Positions 8,169 to 16,322 of a DNA stretch of 64,000 nucleotides are shown piece after piece. The notes beneath the pieces were generated by a model. It saw nothing but the letters and a program-made list of their open reading frames with translations. It made no database searches and had not been told where the DNA came from. The position numbers were made by a program, and so were the translations under genes. Numbering within the stretch: position 1 is the first letter of the stretch; every line of letters begins with the position of its first letter. Source of the DNA: Winogradskyella aurantia (GTDB taxonomy: Bacteria > Bacteroidota > Bacteroidia > Flavobacteriales > Flavobacteriaceae); contig NZ_NGJN01000006.1 in the NCBI RefSeq assembly GCF_002266855.1, positions 1-64,000 of the forward strand, given 5' to 3'.

Positions 8169-9479
8169 CTAACCACCTGCGGCTAGTTGCATTAGTATGG
8201 TACAGCCAATGGCTGCAATTGTACCTACAGCATACCCAAGCACTGCAAGTAGCACACCAACAGTAGCTAAGGAGGGATGAAAAGCCGATGCAACAATAGG
8301 AGCGGACGCTGCACCGCCAACATTAGCTTGGCTACCCACGGCTAAGAAAAAATAAGGGGCCTTTACCAGTTTTGCCATGAAAATCAGTAACAGTGCATGG
8401 ATGGACATCCAGATTAAGCCTACAACGATTAAGCCAGGAGATTCAAATACGGAGCGGATATCAATTTTCATACCTATAGTAGCGACTAATATATAAATGA
8501 AAACACTTCCGAATTTACTGGCACCTGCACCTTCGTAATTCTTGATTTTTGTGTAGGATAATAAAATGGCAATAATCGTTGAAATACTTATCATCCAAAA
8601 GAACTTTGAACCAAGAAAAGTGAGCATATTTCTCACTTGTACTGAGTCGATATTAGCAACCACACCATCAAAATAGGGGCCTAAGAATGATGCACCCATA
8701 TGGGCAAAACTTACAGCACCAAAGGCAATTGCGGCGATAATCATTATGTCAGTGAGTGTTGGGTTGCGTTTAACGCTTTCGGAAAATGAAGAAACCTTCT
8801 CTTTAAGTTCCTCTATTGAAGAAGTGTCTGCTTTTAACCATTTATTGAACATATTGCGTCTTCCAATGCCTATAAGGATAATTGCCATCCAAACATTAGC
8901 GACAAAGATATCCACAAACACCATTTTGCCATATTCCGATTGATTATACCCGTAGATCTCTAACATGGCCGTTTGGTTGGCACCACCACCTATCCAACTT
9001 CCTGCTAAAGTAGAGAGTCCTCGCCAAACGGCATCTGGCCCTGTTCCTCCAATTACATCCGGAGCTATAGTGGCCACAATTAAAATGGCAATTGGTCCAC
9101 CAATAACAATACCCAATGTTCCAGTAAAAAACATGATTAGTGCTTTCCAACCCAAATTAAAAACAGCCTTTAAATCGATACTTAATGTCATTAAAACCAG
9201 AGCAGCGGGTAAGAGATAACGACTGGCTACATAGTACAGGTTAGAGCTGTGTTCTACGACCTCACCAGATGCTGAGACAGTTGACCATTCAGCAGCAATT
9301 AATCCTGACGTTGTGAGCAGCGCCGGTACCATGTAGGCCATAAATAGACCTGGAACAATTTTATAAAATTTTTCCCAAAAGCCGCCTTTTAATGACTCCG
9401 TATAGAAGACAAATCCTAGAGCCAACATTAATATGCCAAATATTATGGTGTCGTCTGTGAAAAGTGGTTGATTTCCCAT
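8169..9479 (-). CDS. DUF819 family integral membrane protein
   Basis: 436 residues with about 11-12 hydrophobic segments spread over the whole length. Signature stretches include GGTGPDAVWRGLSTL, GSWIGGGANQTAM and the C-terminal VGGAASAPIVASAF, characteristic of DUF819 (YjcL-like), a family with a transporter-like fold. The substrate is not established. It precedes the DUF4369 lipoprotein with 46 nt between and follows the terminator of the RHH operon. Confidence 0.88.
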   Translation of the reverse strand: MGNQPLFTDDTIIFGILMLALGFVFYTESLKGGFWEKFYKIVPGLFMAYMVPALLTTSGLIAAEWSTVSASGEVVEHSSNLYYVASRYLLPAALVLMTLSIDLKAVFNLGWKALIMFFTGTLGIVIGGPIAILIVATIAPDVIGGTGPDAVWRGLSTLAGSWIGGGANQTAMLEIYGYNQSEYGKMVFVDIFVANVWMAIILIGIGRRNMFNKWLKADTSSIEELKEKVSSFSESVKRNPTLTDIMIIAAIAFGAVSFAHMGASFLGPYFDGVVANIDSVQVRNMLTFLGSKFFWMISISTIIAILLSYTKIKNYEGAGASKFGSVFIYILVATIGMKIDIRSVFESPGLIVVGLIWMSIHALLLIFMAKLVKAPYFFLAVGSQANVGGAASAPIVASAFHPSLATVGVLLAVLGYAVGTIAAIGCTILMQLAAGG

Positions 9480-9522
9480 GTTTAAGGTTTAAAGGCGCAA
9501 AATACAAAAATTAGATACTAAA

Positions 9523-9547
9523 AAAAGTGACCTTTTTAGTCACTTTT
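9523..9547 (-). terminator. Intrinsic terminator of the SPFH-RHH operon
   Basis: On the minus strand the stem AAAAGTGA/TCACTTTT begins within the stop region of the RHH gene and is followed by a T run. It closes the five-gene operon before the DUF819 gene. Confidence 0.75.
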
Positions 9548-9728
9548 GTTCTTCGTCTTCCTTTTTAATACGTTTTGTTTTAGGTGTCCTGTTATGGTCT
9601 TTAAGGGTTTGCATCAACATCCATTCTATTTGTCCATTGGTACTGCGAAATTCATCAGCAGCCCATTTTTCAATAGCTTTTAGCATATCTTCATTCACGC
9701 GCAATGCAAAGGCTTTTTTCTTAGGCAT
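9540..9728 (-). CDS. Arc-like ribbon-helix-helix DNA-binding protein
   Basis: 62 residues. A basic N-terminus and short beta strand (KAFALRV) are followed by helix A (DMLKAIEKWAADEF) and helix B (TNGQIEWMLMQTL), the order of Arc/MetJ ribbon-helix-helix proteins. The strand residues would contact the DNA major groove in the dimer. Its start codon overlaps the hydrolase stop by one base (TAATG), giving translational coupling as last gene of a five-gene operon. The neighbour is not a recognisable toxin, so a regulator of its own operon is more likely than an antitoxin. The candidate operator is the 11-bp direct repeat at 12230-12247. Confidence 0.82.
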   Translation of the reverse strand: MPKKKAFALRVNEDMLKAIEKWAADEFRSTNGQIEWMLMQTLKDHNRTPKTKRIKKEDEEQK

Positions 9729-10669
9729 TATTTACTTTTTATAAATTCTGTAATTTCAGCAACAAGATGCTTAGATAATGGAAATTCGCTTGAGCTATAG
9801 GATTTTAAATTATCCTCATCATTGTCAATAGTCTTCAGGACATGGTTCATATTTTCAATTAGGACCAATTTTGATTCTGGATTGGCCTTGTGGAGTAGTT
9901 CGGCTTCGGAGGTTTTAACTTGTAAGTCTTTAGTTCCGTTTAGGATTAAAATGGGAATTTTAATCTTTTTAATTTCTTCAGAGGGAATATAGTTTATATA
10001 GGATATTAAGAATTCATGGTTTTGTTTGGCGAACAACGATATAAGCATGGGATTAACCTCCTTAATTGATCCCGTTGCCTTCAATTCACTGAAATGTTCC
10101 CTAGTAGTATTGCCTAATACCTCACTTTGAGCAGTGACTTGTTTAACAATAGTTTTATCAGCGGATTCTCCTAAACCTGATACGGAAACAAAACCATCAA
10201 TATGCTCAGAGATGGCTAACATCCCTACCAAAGATCCTTGACTGTGACCAATTAACGTTATGGAATTGAAGCGCTTGTCATTGCCAAAATGATTTATGAT
10301 TGTTTCTACATCATCCACCAAATCTTCGAATATAAAATGCTGTGTCAAAAATTTTATATTAGATGGTGTTACATTGCGCTTATCGAAACTGTAGAAGGCA
10401 ATTCCGTTTTGGTTCAAGCTATCTCTTAAACTTTTTATATAATTTGCCTTAATCCCTAAGGCAAGTTGATTTCCATTTCTGTCTGGATTGCCAGAGCCTT
10501 GAATGAATATCGCTAAAGGCTGCTCTTTTTTATCTGCCTTGTAAGTTAGTGTTCCCGGTAACTGTATGCTATCATTCATCAGCAAAATATCTTCTGATAA
10601 GACACTGGATTGAGAGAACACTGAAAAAGGTGTTGATAAAAGGAAAAGTAATAAATACGATATTCTCAT
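9728..10669 (-). CDS. Exported alpha/beta hydrolase (serine esterase-like)
   Basis: 313 residues. A signal peptide (1-20, ending VFSQ) is followed by an alpha/beta-hydrolase core: oxyanion-type QGSGNPDRNGN near 57-67, nucleophile S143 in GHSQGS, acid in LNGTKDLQV and His in ENMNHVL. Expected location is the periplasm or outer envelope; the substrate is unknown. It is the fourth gene of the SPFH operon, 10 nt after DUF1648 and overlapping the RHH gene. The gene at 12462-13388 is a close paralogue sharing the same catalytic motifs in the same order. Confidence 0.88.
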   Translation of the reverse strand: MRISYLLLFLLSTPFSVFSQSSVLSEDILLMNDSIQLPGTLTYKADKKEQPLAIFIQGSGNPDRNGNQLALGIKANYIKSLRDSLNQNGIAFYSFDKRNVTPSNIKFLTQHFIFEDLVDDVETIINHFGNDKRFNSITLIGHSQGSLVGMLAISEHIDGFVSVSGLGESADKTIVKQVTAQSEVLGNTTREHFSELKATGSIKEVNPMLISLFAKQNHEFLISYINYIPSEEIKKIKIPILILNGTKDLQVKTSEAELLHKANPESKLVLIENMNHVLKTIDNDEDNLKSYSSSEFPLSKHLVAEITEFIKSK

Positions 10670-10679
10670 CTGTATAATC

Positions 10680-11189
10680 TTAATAGTTCTTATTTAATTT
10701 TTTTTGATAGACTAAAGCTATTACCGGCAACATAATACTAACCGTTACGACAATAATCAAAAACCCAAGACCAAGATTTGTACTTTGGCTTTTCGCTCCT
10801 TCTATTATTTTATAATTAATATAGGCAAACAAGAGGCAACATAAAAAATTCACAATACGCAAAAGTCTCGTGCTAAACTTATATTGAACTAAAGCATTTT
10901 CTTTGGTAATATTCACCATATAATTATGCAAATGAGGATAACGGTTAAGTATAAAAAGACCGATATACATCGCTGTAGCGAATATAGGTAGCGCCCAAAG
11001 AAAAATTTTATTGCTATAGCCATCTGGCTCACCCTTGGCATTAAAATGAGAGGCAATTGTTTCAGGTAAATCAAAATACTCAACAATTAAATGTCCCCAC
11101 ATTAAGAGTAAAAGGGCAATTGAAGCCATTTCAATAACAACGTCCATAGTTTCAAACGGAACGCTTATTTTAGGTCTTTCCGTCCTCAT
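10680..11189 (-). CDS. DUF1648 membrane protein
   Basis: 169 residues. The segment with HFNAKGEPDGYSNK is the DUF1648 signature, seen at the N-terminus of SdpI-like immunity/transport proteins. About four membrane segments are visible: 17-34, 63-83, 107-126 and 139-163. No SdpI C-terminal portion is present. Third gene of the operon, beginning 3 nt after the DUF4177 stop. The resemblance to SdpI suggests envelope protection, but that is inference. Confidence 0.85.
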   Translation of the reverse strand: MRTERPKISVPFETMDVVIEMASIALLLLMWGHLIVEYFDLPETIASHFNAKGEPDGYSNKIFLWALPIFATAMYIGLFILNRYPHLHNYMVNITKENALVQYKFSTRLLRIVNFLCCLLFAYINYKIIEGAKSQSTNLGLGFLIIVVTVSIMLPVIALVYQKKLNKNY

Positions 11190-11192
11190 AAT

Positions 11193-11351
11193 CTATCTAT
11201 TTTTATCTCGTTCAAAGACAACACTTGTCCAACCTTGCCCTATAAAATTTACGGTCCAACCTTCCCTGGCATATTGATTTAGGAGGTCTTCAAAATTTTG
11301 AAAACGGTGCCTGAATCCAACTTTGGGCTGAATAACTTTATATTCTTTCAT
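11193..11351 (-). CDS. DUF4177-like small protein
   Basis: 52 residues, read directly from the minus strand: ATG at 11351, TAG at 11193-11195. It begins MKEYKVIQPK and contains FEDLLNQYAREGW followed by hydrophobic strands, the pattern of DUF4177 (about 50-60 residues, beta-alpha-beta). It sits 2 nt after the SPFH stop and 3 nt before the DUF1648 start, so it belongs to the operon. The function of the family is unknown. Confidence 0.8.
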   Translation of the reverse strand: MKEYKVIQPKVGFRHRFQNFEDLLNQYAREGWTVNFIGQGWTSVVFERDKNR

Positions 11352-11353
11352 TT

Positions 11354-12214
11354 TTAGTGATTTAAAGTACCTGTATTAACAACTGGAGAAGCATCTTTGT
11401 CACCACAAAGCACGACCATGAGATTGCTCACCATAGCAGCTTTGCGCTCTTCATCTAAATCGACCACTTGTTTTTTGCTGAGTTCTTCAATGGCCATTTC
11501 CACCATACTAACGGCTCCTTCCACAATTTTGTGACGTGCTGCAACTATGGCAGTGGCTTGCTGACGTTTCAACATAGCATTTGCAATTTCTTGGGCATAG
11601 GCCAAGTAACCAATACGTGCCTCCAGAACTTCGATACCAGCAATGGATAGGCGCTCGTCTATTTCTTTTTCCAAGGCATTACTTACCTCATTGACACTAG
11701 AGCGCAAGGTGATGTCCTCATCATGCCCTTCATCTGCAAAATTATCATAAGGATACATGCTTGCTAGTTTTCGAACCGCAGCATCGGTTTGTACGCGAAC
11801 AAAATTTTCGTAGTTGTCCACATCAAAGGCTGCTTTATAAGTGTTTTGAACGCGCCAAACAAGTATAGTGCTTATCATCACCGGATTACCCAATTTATCG
11901 TTAACCTTAAGGCGTTCACTATCAAAGTTACTCGCTCTTAAAGATATTTTCTTTTTTGTGTAAAATGGATTAACCCAATAAAACCCGTTCTTTTTTACAG
12001 TGCCTACATATTTCCCGAAAAGAAGCAACACCCTCGACCCGTTGGGTTGCACCATTAGAAACCCAAAGGCTAAAACTAATGAAGTAATAATACCAAAAGC
12101 AGGCCAACCTGTTTTTGTAATGGGAATTAGGGCGATACTCCCAAAAAATAAGACTAAGAATAAAAATAGCATAAGATAGCCATTCGCCGGAACAATAATT
12201 TTCTCTTCTTTCAT
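11354..12214 (-). CDS. SPFH/band 7 membrane protein
   Basis: 286 residues. Two N-terminal membrane segments (about 13-32 and 37-57) are followed by an SPFH domain (GSRVLLLFGKYVGTV, then FVRVQTDAAVR) and a helical region (AQEIANAMLKRQQATA) of the stomatin/prohibitin kind. SPFH proteins form ring oligomers that organise membranes or guide proteases. No adjacent NfeD-type protease is seen; the partners are DUF4177, DUF1648, a hydrolase and an RHH protein. First gene of a five-gene operon. Confidence 0.9.
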   Translation of the reverse strand: MKEEKIIVPANGYLMLFLFLVLFFGSIALIPITKTGWPAFGIITSLVLAFGFLMVQPNGSRVLLLFGKYVGTVKKNGFYWVNPFYTKKKISLRASNFDSERLKVNDKLGNPVMISTILVWRVQNTYKAAFDVDNYENFVRVQTDAAVRKLASMYPYDNFADEGHDEDITLRSSVNEVSNALEKEIDERLSIAGIEVLEARIGYLAYAQEIANAMLKRQQATAIVAARHKIVEGAVSMVEMAIEELSKKQVVDLDEERKAAMVSNLMVVLCGDKDASPVVNTGTLNH

Positions 12215-12229
12215 GTTTATAAATTTAAA

Positions 12230-12247
12230 ATGATATCAATATGATAT
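12230..12247 (-). promoter_or_regulatory. 11-bp direct repeat, candidate operator of the SPFH-RHH operon
   Basis: ATGATAT occurs at 12230-12236 and again at 12241-12247, an 11-bp period (about one helical turn), 15-33 nt upstream of the SPFH start. On the minus strand an AT-rich TATATTTA lies just before it and could be a weak -7 element. Spaced half-sites one turn apart suit a ribbon-helix-helix dimer pair; binding is inference. Confidence 0.45.
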
Positions 12248-12402
12248 TGTAAATATATAATAATAAATTATAAATAAAAAATAAAGTTGAGCATACTTTG
12301 GCATAGGAATTGTTCATATAAATTTGTAATGATTCAACGATAGTTATTCAGATAACATTTACTTCAAATTCGTTGCATTACAATTTGGTTGGTTAGTTAG
12401 TG

Positions 12403-12432
12403 AAAAAGCATCTCTTTTGGAGATGCTTTTTT
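12403..12432. terminator. Intrinsic terminator after the second hydrolase gene
   Basis: Stem AAAAAGCATCTC / GAGATGCTTTTT around a short T-rich loop. On the minus strand it lies about 30 nt after the stop of the gene at 12462 and is followed by T residues. Confidence 0.85.
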
Positions 12433-12461
12433 AATTGATAAATTTTGAAGAGTTTATAGGG

Positions 12462-13388
12462 TCAAGACTTTATAAATGTGACGATGCTTTCAATGAGTTC
12501 CTTTGAAATTGGTCTGGAGGATTCATTATATGATTTTGAATTTTCTAGATCGTCTCCTTGTATTTCAAAAAGCACGTGGTTCATATTTTCAATTATTTTG
12601 AGTTCTGCTTTATTGTTAGCCTCTTTCAATAATTGTGCTTCGTTAACAGAAACCTGCAAATCCTTTGTTCCGTTCATTATAAGAACTGGTATCTCCAGAT
12701 TTTGAACAATATCAGTGGGATTGTACTTCATCCAGTTCATCATAAATGCTTGAATGTCACTGTTGAAAATTGAGGCTAGTGCCACAGGAAAATCTGTGGT
12801 TGTCTCTCCGTTTTTTAAACCTTCTACAATCCGTTTGGTGTCATCACTGAACATAGGTGCCGTCTTGGTGACTTGTTCTATCAATACGTCTCCTATATTC
12901 TGACCTGCACCTGCCAAAGATACAAAGCCATCGGCTTTGTCTTTCGCCGCTAACATGCCCACTAAACTACCTTGGCTATGACCAATAACAACGATTTTGC
13001 TGAAATCATAACCCGCTTTAAAATACGCTATAACATCTAATGCGTCTTTTATAAAATCATCAAACATTATATTATTATCAACATTACCCTGTCGAATTTG
13101 TTTTACAATTCGTTTGTCATACCTAAAGGTGGCGATACCTTCGCTACTGAGACCCTCGGCCAACTTTTTTAAGGAGTTGTTTTTCATGAAATTCTGATTT
13201 CCATCTCGATTGGTGGGGCCAGAACCTGCGATAATAATGGCCAAAGGTGGTTTTTCTATGTCTCTTGGTACTAATAAAGTGCCATCGATCCATGGGGATA
13301 TTGATAGGTCTTGAACTTCAAACTTAGCCTCTTGAGAAAAGACAATAGTTGGTATACTTAGGGCTAGTAGAAAAATGAATCTGTACAT
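12462..13388 (-). CDS. Exported alpha/beta hydrolase, paralogue of the 9728-10669 gene
   Basis: 308 residues. A signal peptide (1-19, VFSQ) is followed by the oxyanion segment AGSGPTNRDGN, nucleophile S138 in GHSQGS, acid in MNGTKDLQV and His in ENMNHVLFE. Motifs, spacing and C-terminal SRPISKELIE match the operon hydrolase at 9728-10669, so this is a local duplicate. It stands alone, ends in its own terminator and has 374 nt of non-coding DNA upstream. The substrate is unknown. Confidence 0.88.
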   Translation of the reverse strand: MYRFIFLLALSIPTIVFSQEAKFEVQDLSISPWIDGTLLVPRDIEKPPLAIIIAGSGPTNRDGNQNFMKNNSLKKLAEGLSSEGIATFRYDKRIVKQIRQGNVDNNIMFDDFIKDALDVIAYFKAGYDFSKIVVIGHSQGSLVGMLAAKDKADGFVSLAGAGQNIGDVLIEQVTKTAPMFSDDTKRIVEGLKNGETTTDFPVALASIFNSDIQAFMMNWMKYNPTDIVQNLEIPVLIMNGTKDLQVSVNEAQLLKEANNKAELKIIENMNHVLFEIQGDDLENSKSYNESSRPISKELIESIVTFIKS

Positions 13389-13762
13389 GATGCTATTTTT
13401 ATTATCATAAAATTAAATTTTCTCGGGGGGTTTTCTCTAATAATACCAAAAAATTATATTGGTTAATCATGCAAATATGAAACGTATTAATAGTTTTTCT
13501 TGCTGTATTTTATCGGTGAAATGCATAATTTCATCCTTAAATGTTAAAATAATATGTATTTCATCGATTAAAAGTGTTTTTAAGCGGTTAAATCCAAAGC
13601 CATTTCTATATTTGAGGTGTACTAAAATTTAGTTTTTAGTTCAATGGATTAATTAATTAATATTTGCATTATGTTGTGTTGACTTAGAGACCCTAAATCT
13701 ACTTACATAATAAAAAGCAAATTAGAGAAACCGGGTTTGAGGGAACCCGGTTTTTTGATTTA
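13389..13762. other. 374-nt intergenic region
   Basis: Very AT-rich. It contains the terminator at 13728-13753, a run of six G at about 13424-13430 and a 51-codon + strand frame (13477-13632) that I do not believe is a gene. No tRNA, repeat or promoter consensus is clear. Confidence 0.6.
13728..13753. terminator. Intrinsic terminator after the alkB-like gene
   Basis: Stem AAACCGGGTT / AACCCGGTTT, GC-rich centre, with T/A runs on both sides. It lies just beyond the stop of the minus-strand gene ending at 13763. Confidence 0.85.
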
Positions 13763-14365
13763 TTAATTTAACAAACGTCGGAATGTAAGATTTATTCTTG
13801 GATCTATTTTCTTTTTTGTCTTAGCAATCTGATGAAGCCAGTGATGTTGCATTTCTCCTTTCATAAGTAATAGGCTACCATGTTGTAGATTAATTTTGTA
13901 GCGCTCTTCCTTAAGTTTCCGGTGTTTGAAATGAAACGGGCGGACCTCACCTAAGCTCAATGAGGCAATTACAGGATTCATACCAAGTTCTTTCTCATTA
14001 TCGCCATGCCAACCATTACTGTCATTTCCGTCCCTATATAAATTAATTAATACAGTATTGAATTTTTCATTACTGATAGCCTCAATGTCCCTTTTAATGG
14101 TCATAATCGTTTTTGTAAACGGTCTTGGATACATAATGATATTGGAATAGCTATATGGTTGGTTAGTTTCACCGTATAATCCTGTAAGCCTAGGTTGCTT
14201 ATAGGTTTTTCCGAAAACCTTAATATTATCTTGTTGCCAGTTTGTCTCGTCTGAAATTATTTCAAAATATCTATTGGCTTTTACTTCAGAAAGAAAATTA
14301 GGATAATATTCTATTTCGGCATTTGGTAGTTTAAGATGTTGTTTGCCTTCCTTAAGCAGGTCCAT
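13763..14365 (-). CDS. alkB: AlkB-type 2-oxoglutarate/Fe(II) dioxygenase
   Basis: 200 residues, the short ALKBH2-like bacterial form. It would oxidatively demethylate alkylated bases in DNA or RNA. Fe ligands H120 and D122 are in GWHGDNE; the distal His lies in MQHHWLHQI (about 174-178); the 2-oxoglutarate arginines are in DPRINLTFR (R190, R196). Only 31 nt separate its start from the divergent dipeptidase gene, so the two promoters overlap. Confidence 0.92.
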   Translation of the reverse strand: MDLLKEGKQHLKLPNAEIEYYPNFLSEVKANRYFEIISDETNWQQDNIKVFGKTYKQPRLTGLYGETNQPYSYSNIIMYPRPFTKTIMTIKRDIEAISNEKFNTVLINLYRDGNDSNGWHGDNEKELGMNPVIASLSLGEVRPFHFKHRKLKEERYKINLQHGSLLLMKGEMQHHWLHQIAKTKKKIDPRINLTFRRLLN

Positions 14366-14396
14366 AGCTATTTTTTGACTAAATTAGTGTATAGTT

Positions 14397-15077
14397 ATGA
14401 AATACAAAAGACTCATCTATCTCGGTGTATCGGTAATACTGCTTATGGGCTTTGTGTCCAAAACGGAATTACCAAAAGGTTTTGTCTATGTAAAGACCGT
14501 CATTCCAGATATTGAAGTACAACTTCGGTATTATGGTACTGATAATTTTGTTGGAGATACCATTGAAGGTTATTATGCAAATAAATTAATACTCACTGAG
14601 CCTGCAGCAGCTAAGCTCAAATTGGTCCAAGAAGACCTTCAACGGCAAAATCTCTGCTTAAAGGTTTTTGATGGCTACAGGCCGCAGCGTGCCGTGAATC
14701 ATTTTATGCGATGGGCGAGGAACTTGACAGATACTATCAATAAATCAATATTTTATCCAGAGGTTAAGAAAAGACGTCTTTTTAAGGAAGAGTATATTGC
14801 CACACGATCAGGACATAGCAGAGGCAGTACCATAGACCTTACAATTATAGATGGGGAAACGGGGGAGGAACTGGATATGGGAAGTCCCTATGATTTTTTC
14901 GGCATGGAATCTTGGGTGGATTATAAGGATATTACAGCTGTTCAAAAAGCTAACAGACAGTTACTGCAAAATGTCATGGCCAAGTATAACTTCAGGAATT
15001 ATCCCAAAGAATGGTGGCACTTTACATTACGTGGAGAGCCGTTTCCAAAAACGTATTTTGACTTTCCAATTAAGTAA
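14397..15077 (+). CDS. ddpX: D-Ala-D-Ala dipeptidase family (VanX/DdpX-type M15 peptidase)
   Basis: 226 residues with an N-terminal hydrophobic export segment (5-20). M15D zinc site: H140 and D147 in SGHSRGSTIDL, E205 and H208 in EWWHF, plus the conserved YRP (R95) of VanX enzymes. Such enzymes cleave D-Ala-D-Ala, for peptidoglycan turnover or nutrient use. No vanHA-like ligase genes are nearby, so a resistance role is not suggested. It is divergent from alkB and convergent with the next gene. Confidence 0.88.
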   Translation: MKYKRLIYLGVSVILLMGFVSKTELPKGFVYVKTVIPDIEVQLRYYGTDNFVGDTIEGYYANKLILTEPAAAKLKLVQEDLQRQNLCLKVFDGYRPQRAVNHFMRWARNLTDTINKSIFYPEVKKRRLFKEEYIATRSGHSRGSTIDLTIIDGETGEELDMGSPYDFFGMESWVDYKDITAVQKANRQLLQNVMAKYNFRNYPKEWWHFTLRGEPFPKTYFDFPIK

Positions 15078-15090
15078 GGTAACAAGAGCT

Positions 15091-16062
15091 TTAGTCCTTA
15101 TACGTTTTGTAGGTTAAACCAATACCGTAGTTATTTAGGTTTTTTTGGAGCAAACTAGATTTAAATCCATTGCCCATAACAAATTTAATCCAATTGTTTC
15201 CATTGATGAAAACTCGTTTTATATAGGTATTCTTGGTTGTAATTTCATCCGTAAAAGGCAGTAAGGGTCTGAAGTTGGTCGGTATTTTAACAACACCATT
15301 TTTAGATATAATCTCTTTGTATTTTTTGTTGGGTAATAATTTACCTGATTTGTCTGTGTAACCTAAGACTTGAAGTGATACAAAGAAACCGTTTTTTGGA
15401 ATATATATGTTATAGTCTTCAACATCGAGATTAAAGGCATCACCATCTTTTTCTGTCATTCTAAAGACTATGGTTTCATAAGTCATGACTTTCCCAGGTA
15501 ATCCGTTGTTGTTGCTGTAGAATTTTACCTTGAACAATGTTGAAAATGATTTTTTATCACTGTTTTTCCGATTGCGTTTTTCCCAATCCTTAGATTCTAG
15601 TGCAATAGGAAAAATAACTTCTGTTAGTTTTTGGTCAGTTCTTGACGTTTTTGGAAAGTAAACTGCAATTTCGGACTCAATTGTCGGTAGCCAACAATTG
15701 TAGTAGTCATCATCTAGGTAAGGTTTTAGAGTTTCCACCTTGAATTTACGCTCGTTTTTAATATTTAAGACAACCTCATCCAATTCATCTGCTTGAGGTT
15801 GCAAAACCAATGTTTCAGGCAGGTTTAGCGTTGAAATATCAAGGTTTTTAAACCCTAAAGCTGAAATAAATAGGCTATCAATATCTGGATATAGTTTTTT
15901 TGTAAAAATGAATTTTCCTTCATCATCCGCAAATAGTCCATTGCCATTGCCGAAGGAAATAGTGGCATAACTTACAGGATATTTGGTAATGCTATCTATT
16001 ACGGTGACTTGAGAAAAAGAAAATTGCCCGAAAACTAAAAGAAAAAATAAAATCTTCTGCAT
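15091..16062 (-). CDS. Exported protein with CarboxypepD_reg-like domain
   Basis: 323 residues. A signal peptide (1-17) is followed by a carboxypeptidase regulatory-like beta domain at about 18-95 (VIDSITKYPVSYATISF, then DDEGKFIF), as found at the N-terminus of TonB-dependent receptors. The rest (about 100-323) is beta-rich and unassigned, without a barrel-length extension. Likely an envelope protein; function unknown. Monocistronic between convergent and same-strand neighbours. Confidence 0.75.
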   Translation of the reverse strand: MQKILFFLLVFGQFSFSQVTVIDSITKYPVSYATISFGNGNGLFADDEGKFIFTKKLYPDIDSLFISALGFKNLDISTLNLPETLVLQPQADELDEVVLNIKNERKFKVETLKPYLDDDYYNCWLPTIESEIAVYFPKTSRTDQKLTEVIFPIALESKDWEKRNRKNSDKKSFSTLFKVKFYSNNNGLPGKVMTYETIVFRMTEKDGDAFNLDVEDYNIYIPKNGFFVSLQVLGYTDKSGKLLPNKKYKEIISKNGVVKIPTNFRPLLPFTDEITTKNTYIKRVFINGNNWIKFVMGNGFKSSLLQKNLNNYGIGLTYKTYKD

Positions 16063-16255
16063 TAAATAAAATTATATTGAAAGATACATTATTTAGGTTG
16101 GAATGGATTAGAAAATATAACTTAGAAAAATCAATAAAAATAAGTTTAAATTGAAACCTTTATAAGGTTCTGTGGTTTTTAACAATAGAGAAGTCTAACT
16201 GATTGTATGCTATGAGAGGAATTCTGTTAAATAAGACTTTGCAAAAAAGACCATC

Positions 16256-16286
16256 AAAAAGTACATAAGTTTTCGACGTGCTTTTT
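16256..16286 (-). terminator. Probable terminator of the DEAD-box gene
   Basis: AAAAAGTAC / GTGCTTTTT form a stem with one G-U pair on the transcript, about 37 nt after the helicase stop codon and followed by T residues on the minus strand. Confidence 0.5.
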
Positions 16287-16322
16287 GTCTTTGATCTTGG
16301 CTTCATTAGCTATTGTTTAGTT

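Noticed and set aside
9540-10669. Toxin-antitoxin pair made of the hydrolase and the RHH protein
   Set aside because: The hydrolase has a signal peptide and a paralogue standing alone; the RHH protein is coupled to a five-gene operon rather than a two-gene module.
13477-13632. 51-codon + strand frame in the 13.4-13.8 kb gap
   Set aside because: Low-complexity Ile/Ser/Lys-rich product in very AT-rich DNA, with no promoter consensus and no family resemblance.
14397-15077. Vancomycin-resistance gene vanX
   Set aside because: The M15 motifs fit, but there are no vanH/vanA/vanRS genes nearby; a housekeeping dipeptidase is more likely.
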